Shown: piece after piece, positions 1 through 7,524 of the stretch
Layout of the letters: each line of letters begins with the position of its first letter
Position numbering within the stretch: position 1 is the first letter of the stretch
IMG/VR virus record: IMGVR_UViG_3300033148_002693
Span: 1 to 64,000 of that record
Length of the DNA stretch: 64,000 nt
From: a virus
Strand: one strand, 5' to 3'
Program-made: the position numbers and the translations under genes
The notes under the pieces: generated by a model
What the model was told of the DNA's origin: nothing
What the model saw: only the letters and a program-made list of their open reading frames with translations
Database searches by the model: none

Positions 1-20
1 GTGATGGATCGGGGCGAAAA

Positions 21-122
21 ATGAGGACGGCAGCGCAGATGGTGTATGAAGCAGCCGGCAGGCGTTGGAATTTATCGAGGCTGAGATACGGAATGGGAAT
101 GACTGACATTCACCGGTATTGA
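21..122 (+). CDS. Small hypothetical protein (33 aa)
   Basis: Short basic ORF whose ATG overlaps (ATGA) the stop of a reading frame that enters from the left window edge (VMDRGEK, stop at 22-24). The overlap is typical of tightly packed phage genes and is the main support. The product (starts MRTAAQMVYEAAGRR) matches no family I recognise. The 120 bases that follow contain two GGGGGG-CGATGA segments and nothing convincingly coding. Confidence 0.4.
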   Translation: MRTAAQMVYEAAGRRWNLSRLRYGMGMTDIHRY

Positions 123-243
123 TTGGGGCCAGTTTCTCATGGTAATCAGAAACGACGGGGGGGGGCGATGAATTCGAAAGCTAGACGCATGGAAAGTGTT
201 GACAGGTGTCGGTCGGTAATAACGATGAGGGGGGCGATGAAAA

Positions 244-564
244 ATGAGTCTTGGAATCTTTCTAACGGCAACACGAACCATTGATGTATATGGTGGCAAT
301 ATTACGGGGAATCTCGTGCCAATGGCTAAGGCGGCTGGTATCTACGAGCATCTTTGGAATCCGCATAAGCTAGGTATTACAACGGCAGAGCAATTGATTG
401 ACCCATTAAGGCAGGCATTGGCGAAACTGACGGATGCCCCTGAATATTTCCAGAAGTACAATCCATCAAACGGTTGGGGTGATTACGATGGATTCGTTAG
501 GTTCGTTGGTGAATACCTTGACGCCTGTGAGAGTAATCCAGACGCTAAGGTGCATGTGTGGTGA
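244..564 (+). CDS. Conserved hypothetical phage protein (106 aa)
   Basis: Acidic soluble protein with no membrane segment. The C-terminal half contains a YDGFVRFVGEYLDAC segment like that of small hypothetical proteins found in many unrelated phages, so it is probably a conserved phage accessory protein of unknown role. The start is ATG at 244, about 10 bases after a G-rich Shine-Dalgarno-like run (GAGGGGGG). It heads a run of small, closely packed genes. No catalytic motif is visible. Confidence 0.75.
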   Translation: MSLGIFLTATRTIDVYGGNITGNLVPMAKAAGIYEHLWNPHKLGITTAEQLIDPLRQALAKLTDAPEYFQKYNPSNGWGDYDGFVRFVGEYLDACESNPDAKVHVW

Positions 565-643
565 TGACCAACGCTTAATGTGCCGTGACTGCCCAGTTGT
601 GTCAAAACGGCGGCACTTGTGTATGTCTTCCGGTGTGTTGTAG
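554..643 (+). CDS. Possible zinc-ribbon mini-protein (29 aa)
   Basis: The ORF overlaps the end of the previous gene by 11 bases. It contains a CxxC pair (MCRDCP) plus further cysteines, which suggests a small metal-binding peptide. The ribosome binding site is poor (AAGG only about 4 bases upstream), so this is tentative. It could equally be the remnant of a longer zinc-finger gene. Confidence 0.35.
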   Translation: MCGDDQRLMCRDCPVVSKRRHLCMSSGVL

Positions 644-666
644 CGCGTCGGTGGTAGAGAGGGGAA

Positions 667-780
667 ATGATGAGTGATCCTGGCTTTTGGACGGGTTTCG
701 CACGCGGGTATCTATATGGCTGGCTCACTGGTATTATTGTGGTGCTGGTGATAGCACTGATAACGACGCCGGGGGGCTGA
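667..780 (+). CDS. Single-pass membrane peptide (37 aa)
   Basis: A GAGGGGAA ribosome binding site precedes a double ATG (667/670). Residues about 18-33 (WLTGIIVVLVIALITT) form one hydrophobic transmembrane helix. The stop codon overlaps the ATG of the next gene (TGATG), so the two are translationally coupled. Function unknown. Confidence 0.65.
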   Translation: MMSDPGFWTGFARGYLYGWLTGIIVVLVIALITTPGG

Positions 781-1046
781 TGGGCCTGATTGACTGGTAT
801 CGGCGCAGAAAACGGTGGAAGGCAATTGACTGGTTACTGTACGATGGGCCGATGCTATGGCCAAACGAACTAGAATCAATGCGCGGCATGGTCAAATACT
901 ATTCCAAGTCGCAGTCACGGCGTGAGCGACGGCTGGCGCAGAATTTGGCGAAGGCGCTGCGTTGGATTGAGGCGACGCCGCAATATAAGGCGTATATGGA
1001 CACAATCACAATGGAGGCTGTCGATGACCTGGCGCATAACGATTAA
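780..1046 (+). CDS. Hypothetical basic protein (88 aa)
   Basis: Starts at the ATG that overlaps the stop of the upstream membrane peptide. An upstream in-frame extension exists but lies inside that gene. The protein is Arg/Lys/Trp-rich and helical (SKSQSRRERRLAQNLAKALRW) with no transmembrane segment. It could bind nucleic acid, but nothing specific is recognisable. Confidence 0.6.
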   Translation: MGLIDWYRRRKRWKAIDWLLYDGPMLWPNELESMRGMVKYYSKSQSRRERRLAQNLAKALRWIEATPQYKAYMDTITMEAVDDLAHND

Positions 1047-1191
1047 GTATATCAACCACCGCTGGTTCGTGAGCATTGACACGCTCGACAAGCTAGGGCG
1101 CAAAGTTGACTATGCCGGCGGCGATTTCGCAACGCGCTGGCAGGCGATGGAGTTCATCGACGCGGAGACCGATAGGAGCGGTGATGACTAA
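1024..1191 (+). CDS. Hypothetical protein (55 aa)
   Basis: Starts at ATG 1024 inside the end of the previous gene and ends just inside the start of the methyltransferase gene, so it belongs to the same overlapping translation series. The product (MTWRITIKYINHRWF...) has no motif I recognise. Confidence 0.5.
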   Translation: MTWRITIKYINHRWFVSIDTLDKLGRKVDYAGGDFATRWQAMEFIDAETDRSGDD

Positions 1192-1810
1192 TGTCCAACT
1201 ATATCACGGTGATTGCCTAGAGATAATGCAGCAGATACCGGATGGGAGCGTGGGCTTGGTATTCGCGGACCCCCCATATGGGAATAATACTGAGTATGCA
1301 AGTTATGATGATACACAAGAGAACCTACAGATATTGATTGCTGATTTTATGCCGGAAGCGTTACGGATTGGGAAGCGTGTAATGGTAACATGCGGTGTGG
1401 CGAACATCCATACATACCCAAAGCCAGATTGGATATTATCATGGGTATCACAGGCTGGTACTGGTTCCGGGGTGTGGGGATTCTGTTGCTGGCAGCCAAT
1501 TCTGGTATATGGCAAAGACTCGTATTTACAGGCTGGGAAGGGAAGGCGACCAGACACATTGGTATTAACGAAACCATCTGAGAAAACAATTCACCCTTGC
1601 CCTAAGCCAACAGTGATAATGGAGTGGATTATAACGCGTGGTTCATTGGAAGGTGATACGATTCTCGATCCGTTCATGGGCTCTGGCGCGACGGGGATTG
1701 CTGCGGTCAATACGGGCCGCAATTTCATCGGCATTGAGATAGACAAGGGCTACTTTGACATTGCAGAAAAACGCATCCGAGAAGCGGAAATGCAGCCGGC
1801 GCTACTATGA
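1184..1810 (+). CDS. DNA N4/N6-amino methyltransferase
   Basis: Transfers methyl from S-adenosylmethionine to the exocyclic amine of adenine or cytosine in DNA. The catalytic DPPY motif (residues about 29-32) comes before the SAM-binding motif FMGSGATG (about 164-171), the order seen in beta-class enzymes of the N6_N4_Mtase family. At 208 aa it is a compact single-domain enzyme with no obvious target-recognition insert. The start at ATG 1184 gives the typical N-terminus (MTNVQLYHGDCLEIM). No cognate restriction enzyme is adjacent, so a solitary phage methylase protecting its own DNA is likely. Its first and last codons are echoed by relics downstream. Confidence 0.9.
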   Translation: MTNVQLYHGDCLEIMQQIPDGSVGLVFADPPYGNNTEYASYDDTQENLQILIADFMPEALRIGKRVMVTCGVANIHTYPKPDWILSWVSQAGTGSGVWGFCCWQPILVYGKDSYLQAGKGRRPDTLVLTKPSEKTIHPCPKPTVIMEWIITRGSLEGDTILDPFMGSGATGIAAVNTGRNFIGIEIDKGYFDIAEKRIREAEMQPALL

Positions 1811-1836
1811 CAATTCAACTGATTCACGGTGATTGA
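1807..1836 (+). pseudogene. 5' relic of a second DNA methyltransferase
   Basis: The reading frame starts at an ATG overlapping the stop of the methyltransferase gene and encodes MTIQLIHGD before TGA. This closely resembles the first residues of the intact neighbour (MTNVQLYHGDC). Together with the matching 3' relic at 2293-2319 it suggests that a paralogous methylase once stood here and lost its middle. Confidence 0.5.
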
Positions 1837-1877
1837 CGCGTAGGCGATATATAATCAATGACACTGGGAGGTGCAAA

Positions 1878-2279
1878 GTGTTTGACATTTACAAAACGTT
1901 ACTGAATACAATTGCAGAACCAATCGCATCACATGACCTTGAACTATTGTCGAAAGTAGCCACAATGCTCAAGGGTACGGATGGTGAAAGCTGGGCTGCC
2001 GGTGAATCGCTTGAAAGGATGTTGCGCTATATCGCTATGTCTGTTGCGTTTGCAAAGGAATCAAAGCCCCATGCTCATGGGGTATTGCATAAGCCGCGAC
2101 AGGACGAGGTGTGCAGTTGTGTGTGGTGTGGAAATCAACAATCCCTAAGAATGATTCCACACCGGCAAAGTGATAACGCGTTGGTGGGTTGGGTATTCGC
2201 GTGCAAGGATTGCGTTCCTATCGTGTACGGCGGGAATGTGAATATTGAATATACCAAAGGTGAGGATATCCAACGCTAG
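1878..2279 (+). CDS. Hypothetical protein with cysteine-pair motif (133 aa)
   Basis: The GTG at 1878 is chosen because GGGAGGTG lies 5-8 bases upstream; a TTG at 1833 in the same frame has no such site. The C-terminal part has CSCVWCGNQ and a later CKDC, consistent with a four-cysteine zinc site. The N-terminal half is helical. It sits exactly between the two relics of a lost methyltransferase, so it may have arrived by replacing that gene. No known family recognised. Confidence 0.6.
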   Translation: MFDIYKTLLNTIAEPIASHDLELLSKVATMLKGTDGESWAAGESLERMLRYIAMSVAFAKESKPHAHGVLHKPRQDEVCSCVWCGNQQSLRMIPHRQSDNALVGWVFACKDCVPIVYGGNVNIEYTKGEDIQR

Positions 2280-2292
2280 AAAACGTAGAGGG

Positions 2293-2319
2293 GCGCAGAT
2301 GCAGCCGGTGCTATTGTGA
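2293..2319 (+). pseudogene. 3' relic of a second DNA methyltransferase
   Basis: These 27 bases match the last 27 bases of the intact methyltransferase gene (1784-1810) at 22 positions. They would encode AQMQPVLL-stop, against AEMQPALL-stop in the intact gene. There is no open frame leading into them. Confidence 0.5.
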
Positions 2320-2336
2320 TTGAGGAAGCCATTAGC

Positions 2337-2418
2337 CCCACGCACGCGTGAAGGTTTGCGATCATAATTTGTGATCACAAGTTGTTAAGAAGTTCGCCCA
2401 CGCATATGTGGAGGTTTG
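2337..2418. repeat. Imperfect 22-base direct repeat, 60 bases apart
   Basis: Copies at 2337-2358 and 2397-2418 share 18 of 22 bases (pattern CCCACGCAnnnGTGnAGGTTTG). The spacer holds an AT-rich segment with GTGATCAC. This lies between the methyltransferase relic and a small membrane protein gene. It could be a regulatory site or a local duplication. Confidence 0.4.
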
Positions 2419-2459
2419 GTGGGTTTGAATCCATTCGAAAATTTTCTACAGGGATTGGA

Positions 2460-2642
2460 ATGAATGGTAGGATAGTACTGGCTTGGATTATTTTGATTGC
2501 AATTGTGGTTGTGTCATTTGTGCTCCTGTTTGGGGCAATGCCGTTGAAGGCAGTCTTGGTTTTTGTGGGTGTGATTGCTGCTATATTCGTACTGGCGTAT
2601 ATAATCACATGGGCCACTTGTGTGATTCTGGGGGTAAGGTGA
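2460..2642 (+). CDS. Two-helix membrane protein (60 aa)
   Basis: Two hydrophobic segments, roughly residues 4-24 and 29-55, fill almost the whole protein. ATG 2460 is preferred because an AGGGATTGGA purine stretch precedes it; an upstream ATG at 2406 in the same frame would add a short non-hydrophobic N-terminus. Function unknown. Small membrane proteins of this type are frequent among phage early genes. Confidence 0.6.
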   Translation: MNGRIVLAWIILIAIVVVSFVLLFGAMPLKAVLVFVGVIAAIFVLAYIITWATCVILGVR

Positions 2643-2678
2643 AAGGGTTGAGTGAGAATTGGTCTCAAGGGGGATAGC

Positions 2679-2813
2679 ATGAAAGTACTAACATCATTGA
2701 TTCTGATTATAATTGTGATGGCAGCTATTATCGCGGTAATGGCGACAAAAGAATCGTTGATTGCAATTGGGGTGCTGATTGTATTTGTTATTGTGTCCAC
2801 GATTATAGCCTAG
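2679..2813 (+). CDS. Small membrane protein (44 aa)
   Basis: Almost entirely hydrophobic peptide with two short helices (MKVLTSLILIIIVMAAIIAV and a second half). AAGGGGGA precedes the ATG at a good distance. It forms a pair with the upstream membrane protein. Function unknown. Confidence 0.6.
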   Translation: MKVLTSLILIIIVMAAIIAVMATKESLIAIGVLIVFVIVSTIIA

Positions 2814-2894
2814 GTGATTGAGATGGTATCAAAAAGGAAGTAATGTGTTTGACGCGTAACAATAGATTTTATATCACGTGTATATTGGGAGTAT

Positions 2895-3779
2895 GTGATT
2901 TTGAAAGAGTCTGATTTAATAACGGCGAGCCTCGAGAGGTTTAGATATGTAGAGATTGGCGGGAAGAAGTTTGATTGCGCCGGAATAGATGGTCCACGTC
3001 CCTGGGATAAGGTCGAGGAATGGGATAAGAACGTCTGGTATGGCAGATTCTTGATGTATATGGATTTACCGCCGGAGCGTAGGAGCAAACCGGAGGCATG
3101 GCGAATATACCAGCGCAAGATCGGGGCTGACGACACAAAAAAGATTCCGGCCAACTGGTCATGGATGTCAAAGGATGGCTATTGGTATGAGCGCGCCAAA
3201 GCATACGATGACTGGATACGTGAGAGCGCGGAGGTATATAGGAGAGAGCGCAACCTTCGGGCAGATGAAGAGTCGAGACAGAAGTATCTCGAAGTAGTAG
3301 AAAAGCACATGCAGGATATAGTAGAGAACATGAGCGCGCTTGAGGCCATGTTTCACACTCGTAGAAGGGAAAAGGTGGATTCTCGCTGGACGCTGGAGGA
3401 GCTTCGGCAGATGGGCGAGAATCCGTCGCTGTATGTCGGTACTCCGAAATCTACCATTATTACGCTCCGCCCTACCGTTCGTCTGTCTGAGGTTATAGAG
3501 TCGCCAATGAAGGCGTACGAAATCGAACGGATGTTGCGGGGATTACCACCTATAAAAACCGAACCCGTCGCTGTAGCGGCTACACAGGTAAATGTGAACG
3601 TAGAGGGCAACCCTGTCCCCTGGATGGAGTACCGGACATTGGTAGGAGAAATGGAATTGCTACAAGAGAGCATAGCCAATCTGATGAGTGAGAAGCAGAG
3701 ATTGTTGAATAGGGTAGAGCAGTTGGAAGAGCTATTAGATATGATTCCAGAGTGGGAGACAGAAAGTGTCGCCAAGTAA
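2895..3779 (+). CDS. Probable terminase small subunit
   Basis: 294 aa, GTG start with GGGAG upstream. Residues about 40-110 follow the layout seen in many phage small terminases: a short aromatic stretch (YGRFLMYMDLP), a helix-turn-helix-like region, then WSWMSKDGYWYERAKAYDDW. The C-terminus (about 245-285) is a heptad-rich coiled coil that would support the ring assembly such proteins form. It would recognise phage DNA and load it onto the large terminase, which lies 2 kb away on the opposite strand. No sequence comparison was possible. Other DNA-binding roles cannot be excluded. Confidence 0.5.
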   Translation: MILKESDLITASLERFRYVEIGGKKFDCAGIDGPRPWDKVEEWDKNVWYGRFLMYMDLPPERRSKPEAWRIYQRKIGADDTKKIPANWSWMSKDGYWYERAKAYDDWIRESAEVYRRERNLRADEESRQKYLEVVEKHMQDIVENMSALEAMFHTRRREKVDSRWTLEELRQMGENPSLYVGTPKSTIITLRPTVRLSEVIESPMKAYEIERMLRGLPPIKTEPVAVAATQVNVNVEGNPVPWMEYRTLVGEMELLQESIANLMSEKQRLLNRVEQLEELLDMIPEWETESVAK

Positions 3780-4290
3780 AGAACACGACTATTTGCAGAA
3801 AATTGCCTTATTGAAACTTCGATACATGGGTTATCCTGTTGTTTATCCGGAGGTTTACACAGGGTACATCAACGGCATACTCGATGCCGTTGGTATCGTA
3901 CATGGTGGGATGTTCTATCGGCCAGGGGGGTCCCCATATCAATCTGCCGGTATAGAGGTCAAGATCAGCCGTGCAGACTATTACAGCGAGAAGCAGAGGG
4001 CTGTGGCGCACAAGTCTGCTGGTATCCATTCGAAAAGTCAGTTCGGTATTAATTACCGCTATTTCCTAGTTCCGAAGGGATTGATAAAGCTGGATGAGTT
4101 GTACGAGGGCTGGGGATTGATGGAGTTTGACGGGAAGCAAGTCAGAATGATCGTTGATTCTCCGAGATATGAAGTAGATGACAGAATCTGCTTTGAAATG
4201 GCAAGGCGACCTCATGTGGTATTCCATCAGAAAGAGACTTATCTTTTGGATGGTTACGATTGGGTGACTTATGGGATAGTAGAGAGGTGA
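3766..4290 (+). CDS. PD-(D/E)XK nuclease (MmcB-like)
   Basis: 174 aa. The nuclease signature is visible: D40 in GILDAVGI followed by E64 and K66 in GIEVKIS, then a tyrosine-rich strand (NYRYFLVPKG) and EGWGLMEFDG. This matches the MmcB/PDDEXK-type fold of proteins annotated as DNA-repair nucleases. It starts with GTG inside the last codons of the small-terminase gene behind GGGAGACAG, so the two are coupled. In a phage it may act in recombination or host DNA breakdown. Confidence 0.65.
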   Translation: MSPSKEHDYLQKIALLKLRYMGYPVVYPEVYTGYINGILDAVGIVHGGMFYRPGGSPYQSAGIEVKISRADYYSEKQRAVAHKSAGIHSKSQFGINYRYFLVPKGLIKLDELYEGWGLMEFDGKQVRMIVDSPRYEVDDRICFEMARRPHVVFHQKETYLLDGYDWVTYGIVER

Positions 4291-4298
4291 GATCGAAC

Positions 4299-4442
4299 AT
4301 GAAACACAAGAGCGGAAGGGGCAGCAGGTATCTTGACTTGGGGTTACAGGATAGTATATGCCCCAGGTGTAAGGTAGGTGTATTGATTCGCAAGGGAAAG
4401 CATTGGGTGTGCTCAAATCTGAAGTGCGTTCAGGGAAAGTAG
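4299..4442 (+). CDS. Zinc-ribbon protein (47 aa)
   Basis: Small protein with two CxxC-type knuckles (CPRCKVGVLI ... CSNLKC), a classic zinc ribbon. ATG 4299 follows the nuclease stop by 8 bases. It may be a DNA- or RNA-binding accessory. There is no enzymatic signature. Confidence 0.65.
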   Translation: MKHKSGRGSRYLDLGLQDSICPRCKVGVLIRKGKHWVCSNLKCVQGK

Positions 4443-4455
4443 AAAGGAGCGAAAC

Positions 4456-4833
4456 ATGGAATTGTTGGAAAGTCAATTGGTAGAGTTGATCAATCAGATT
4501 CAATCTCTCGCACCACGTATGTGGGAGATTCTCATGAAGCAGGCGTTGATCGATGGATGGTGGGGGATTGTATGGGTGATTGTATGGGGGATTGCCTTGC
4601 TCCTGCCGATTCTGCCATCTGCATTCGTGGCGAAGTCATTTTACAAGAGGTATAGAGCAAAGAATGTCAAGGGTTCGTACTACGATGATGAGTTTGCGCT
4701 TCTTGTTGGTTTGTTGGGTTGCTATGTTGTTATTGTCCTCATCATGGGTTTGTGCATTCTATCGGATGGAGTGAGGGTAATGGCAAATCCAGAGTGGCAT
4801 GCCATACAACTATTGATAGGGGGGTTACAATGA
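4456..4833 (+). CDS. Membrane protein, two to three helices (125 aa)
   Basis: The N-terminal 30 residues are amphipathic. Hydrophobic helices lie at about 38-60 and 78-102, followed by a hydrophobic tail. AAAGGAGCG precedes the ATG. It could be a holin-like or host-interaction membrane protein, but it sits far from the lysis region, so no role is assigned. Confidence 0.65.
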   Translation: MELLESQLVELINQIQSLAPRMWEILMKQALIDGWWGIVWVIVWGIALLLPILPSAFVAKSFYKRYRAKNVKGSYYDDEFALLVGLLGCYVVIVLIMGLCILSDGVRVMANPEWHAIQLLIGGLQ

Positions 4834-5112
4834 AAATGAGATTGATAGCAGTCATCATGTTGGTGATGGCCGTATTCAGTTGAAATTGTTGATGTACCAG
4901 AGGTTATAGTTTTGACTATTTCTCCGCCGTTGAATCTCGGCGTGCCGATCCCTGGCTCTATCGTGTCGGTGAACGCAAGTGCAACTTCGATGACGGCGAA
5001 TCAGCCGGGCATTGTTCAGGTCACGTTTGAGCAGGGAAGGACTGTGACTGTTTTTGGCAATGTGACCGTCATATTTGAAGCTGACAAGGTAACTATTATC
5101 AGTGAAGAATAA
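4830..5112 (+). pseudogene. Secreted beta-rich protein split by a frameshift
   Basis: The ATG at 4830 (overlapping the upstream stop) encodes a clean signal-peptide-like segment, MKMRLIAVIMLVMAVFS, ended by TGA at 4881-4883. Shifting +1 at that point gives a continuous, beta-rich, small-residue sequence running to 5112. The downstream part could alternatively start at TTG 4912 behind AGAGG. One missing or extra base, a programmed +1 shift at the UGA, or two separate genes would all fit. Together the parts would make an exported protein of about 94 aa. Confidence 0.45.
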
Positions 5113-5362
5113 AAGAGTGGCCTGGAAGTCAATCGGTGAATTGTACAGAACGTGCATAGATGAAGGATGTGGGAGCTCTGCTGACATCGAGTTGTTGGCA
5201 GGGTTCTGCTTAATGAGGCGACCTGTGGGTAATATGGATTGGCTAGAATGGAGAAATATTCTCAAGACTATGTCTGGAATGATGCATGTGTGCAGGGAGG
5301 CATATTCTGGATATTCTGGCAAGCCAAGATATTGGATAGGAGATGACAATGATTTGCCCTGA
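5102..5362 (+). CDS. Hypothetical protein (86 aa)
   Basis: GTG start overlaps the end of the preceding reading frame, with AAGGTAA about 10 bases upstream. The sequence is soluble and contains several cysteines but no spaced zinc motif. The stop overlaps the next gene. Function unknown. Confidence 0.55.
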   Translation: MKNKRVAWKSIGELYRTCIDEGCGSSADIELLAGFCLMRRPVGNMDWLEWRNILKTMSGMMHVCREAYSGYSGKPRYWIGDDNDLP

Positions 5363-5489
5363 TTGCAAAGGAACTGGTGAACGGATTATGACCGTGAGGC
5401 GAGAGCATGGAACTATGTTTGCCAGGGGCGTCCCGTTCGTCATACGAAAGTGTAAGCGATGTAAAGGGACTGGAAAGATCAAAAAGTGA
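5349..5489 (+). CDS. DnaJ-type zinc-finger mini-protein (46 aa)
   Basis: Contains two CxxCxGxG-type knuckles, CPDCKGTG near the N-terminus and CKRCKGTG near the C-terminus. This is half of the zinc centre found in DnaJ and in many small phage proteins. A similar protein lies at 37601-37744. It overlaps the previous gene by 14 bases and converges with the minus-strand zinc-finger gene, sharing 11 bases. Confidence 0.7.
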   Translation: MICPDCKGTGERIMTVRREHGTMFARGVPFVIRKCKRCKGTGKIKK

Positions 5490-5889
5490 AAACTCCCTCA
5501 TCATCTTCAACCGTGCCGTTTTGATTCATGATGTCGAACAGGTTGAACCTTGCCGGCATCTTATGAACGCCTCGTTCCTGGCAGGCGGGGCAAGCAAATT
5601 CCACGTTGTCCCCATCAGTCTTGAACAGGAGTCGGTTGCACTTGTCCCCTTTTCCAGGTTCACGGAATCCCCCTGTTCTTTTCTCCTGGATTGTATGAGA
5701 ACACCTAATCTCAATCCATTCCCCATTGGCCCTGATTATTAGGTCTCTCGGAAGGAAATGGCTTACGTTGTCGCACCTGGGGCATCGGGTAGAAAGGGTA
5801 GTGCCAATGCAGAACAGGAGTCGATCACAAATGTCGTGGGTTTTCCCTACTCTTCGTTTTTGACGGCAGCGGACTTCAGAATTGATCAA
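5479..5889 (-). CDS. Com-like zinc-finger protein
   Basis: 136 aa. Two cysteine clusters: CPRCDNVSHFLPRD, and a C-terminal CNRLLFKTDGD...CPACQ. The latter follows the pattern of the Com family of phage Mu, a small zinc-finger translational activator that binds mRNA. The start is TTG 5889, overlapping the terminase stop, with GAGGAGG a few bases before it, so translation is coupled to the terminase. RNA binding is inferred from the family. Confidence 0.6.
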   Translation of the reverse strand: MINSEVRCRQKRRVGKTHDICDRLLFCIGTTLSTRCPRCDNVSHFLPRDLIIRANGEWIEIRCSHTIQEKRTGGFREPGKGDKCNRLLFKTDGDNVEFACPACQERGVHKMPARFNLFDIMNQNGTVEDDEGVFTF

Positions 5890-7363
5890 TGCTGCCCTCC
5901 TCGATTTTTCTCATTTGTCCAGCAATCGCATCGGCAATTACCATGTCATCATGTTCGCCAGGAGCAGCTTCGGGGTGGCCGCCGACGCCTTCGCCTCGCA
6001 TGAATTGCAACATTTGCTTGAGCAACTTTTCATCGTTGAAGATTGAGTCGGCATCGGCTATTTCTTTGCGTAGGTCCTGGAGCATTGGCAGTCTTGTCTT
6101 GGAGGTTGTTTTCCAGCCAATATCGCCGTCATCGTGATAGAACAGATTGTCGTAGCCGAGTTCAAGAGCTTTTTCAAGAGTCGATATGCCCGCATCATTT
6201 CGCTCTACTCCAAGTAGGGCTTCGTTGTAGTGGTAGGCCATTCTCACAAGTTCTTCTGCAAATTGGAATGGGGTCATCACTGCATTGAGAGTAGCTACAC
6301 GCTCATTGGTTTTGCGATCCCTGATGACTGCTGCGCTGAAGTCATCGCCTATGTTTCCTCTGGCTACGTCAGCCCCTACAACGTATTGATGGCCTGGCTC
6401 TGGCTCTTTCCAGATAAGCCATTCCTCGTCATCAAATAGATATTCACCTGGACACCTCTCGATGAGCGCACGCAAGTTCGGGGCAGAGAAAAAACACAAG
6501 CCCGATGTCAAGAAACAGCTTTCATCGTCTTCTGGGTATTCCTGATAGAATAGGTCGGGGTCACCCTTGTTTTTCGCTGCGATGTCCTCGATTTTCCATC
6601 TACGCCATTTGATTTGTGCTGGTGTTAGGTTGTGCTTTGCTATCAGCTTTTCTTCGTCTGAGGAGTACGGTTCAAGGGATTCATTGCGCCCTACTGGTAA
6701 CTTGCAATTATCGTCCCAGAACCAGGGGATGAAGATCGCGTTCCAGCCACCCTTGCCTGCCTTCGCTTGCTGGTAGAGTTCGTAGAACCCGCCGGCAGCA
6801 CCGTTGGGTGTTGATTCAACTATGATCATGCTTGATTGGGTATTGGGGACGGCTTCAGTCAGTCCCATGAATTGATCGGGCCAGAGCCACCATGCGTACT
6901 CGGAGCAATGCAATAACTGGATCGTTTCGCCACGGCCACCACCGCCCTTAGCAGTAGTAAGGGCGATCATACTCGAATTGAGGAATGGGAATGTCATCTC
7001 TCTATTGGAGTAGTGGCCTGTTTTTGGTTTGAATTCAGGGGGAAAATTCTCGTAGAATATCTTGGACATATTGAATAGATAATTTGTGGATTGTGCCTTA
7101 TGTGCTGCTGTAGTGGTATTGATGCCAGACTTGTGGGTAGTCTTTCTGTACAGCAATGCTTGTACCAGCGTAGAGCAACCTACTCTTCTGGATTTCAATA
7201 CCACTGTCCTACGTCTGAGATTTTCCAGGATGTGTTTTTGAACAGAGTTGATCCTGAGCGATGCGAGGCCGCCAACCGCCCCGCTTGGTTCCATTGGTCT
7301 TATCTTGAGATACTTTTCAAAGTATTCGATGTCGTTCATGCGAGCAATTGCTATGGGGTCCAT
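5876..7363 (-). CDS. terL: Terminase large subunit
   Basis: 495 aa. ATP-driven DNA-packaging motor and headful/site nuclease. ATPase part: Walker A variant KSRRVGCST (57-65), Walker B-like LLHCSEYAWW with E155, and coupling motif ESTPNG (183-188). RNase-H-fold nuclease part: D332 in VVGADVARG, an acidic residue in GVERNDAG (387) and D472/D473 in GEHDDMVIADA. The lengths of both halves are normal. It is read against the direction of the small terminase and the head genes. A sigma70-type promoter (7398-7370) places the transcript start at or next to the ATG, and no Shine-Dalgarno is present, so a leaderless mRNA is predicted. Confidence 0.95.
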   Translation of the reverse strand: MDPIAIARMNDIEYFEKYLKIRPMEPSGAVGGLASLRINSVQKHILENLRRRTVVLKSRRVGCSTLVQALLYRKTTHKSGINTTTAAHKAQSTNYLFNMSKIFYENFPPEFKPKTGHYSNREMTFPFLNSSMIALTTAKGGGGRGETIQLLHCSEYAWWLWPDQFMGLTEAVPNTQSSMIIVESTPNGAAGGFYELYQQAKAGKGGWNAIFIPWFWDDNCKLPVGRNESLEPYSSDEEKLIAKHNLTPAQIKWRRWKIEDIAAKNKGDPDLFYQEYPEDDESCFLTSGLCFFSAPNLRALIERCPGEYLFDDEEWLIWKEPEPGHQYVVGADVARGNIGDDFSAAVIRDRKTNERVATLNAVMTPFQFAEELVRMAYHYNEALLGVERNDAGISTLEKALELGYDNLFYHDDGDIGWKTTSKTRLPMLQDLRKEIADADSIFNDEKLLKQMLQFMRGEGVGGHPEAAPGEHDDMVIADAIAGQMRKIEEGSIDQF

Positions 7364-7369
7364 GTATTT

Positions 7370-7398
7370 ATTGTAGCATGAATTTGGGTTATAGTCAA
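7370..7398 (-). promoter_or_regulatory. Promoter of the large terminase gene
   Basis: On the minus strand TTGACT (7398-7393), a 17-base spacer, then TACAAT (7375-7370). The expected start point is 6-7 bases further on, at about 7363-7364, exactly the A of the terminase ATG. Confidence 0.7.
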
Positions 7399-7436
7399 TA
7401 GTTTTGTTGGGATATTTGGGATAAAAAGCCGGAATA

Positions 7437-7493
7437 TTTTAAGGTTATTTATGTAAACTAAACCTTGACAATATACTGATTATAGGGTATAAT
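7437..7493 (+). promoter_or_regulatory. Strong sigma70-type promoter with conserved upstream element
   Basis: TTGACA (7465-7470), a 17-base spacer and TATAAT (7488-7493), a perfect consensus. The 42 bases at 7437-7478, including the AT-rich upstream element, are identical to 63385-63426. The transcribed start (ATAAGATAAATTATA) recurs at the 60.7 kb promoter. It drives the genes from 7525 on and is probably active early with the host polymerase. Confidence 0.85.
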
Positions 7494-7524
7494 GGGTATA
7501 AGATAAATTATATGGAGGATTGAA

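Noticed and set aside
168-284. 38-aa ORF after a G run
   Set aside because: Overlaps the convincing 244 gene by 41 bases and has no support beyond a G-rich leader.
2849-2876. Promoter before the small terminase (TTGACG)
   Set aside because: No good -10 box at a 16-18 base spacing.
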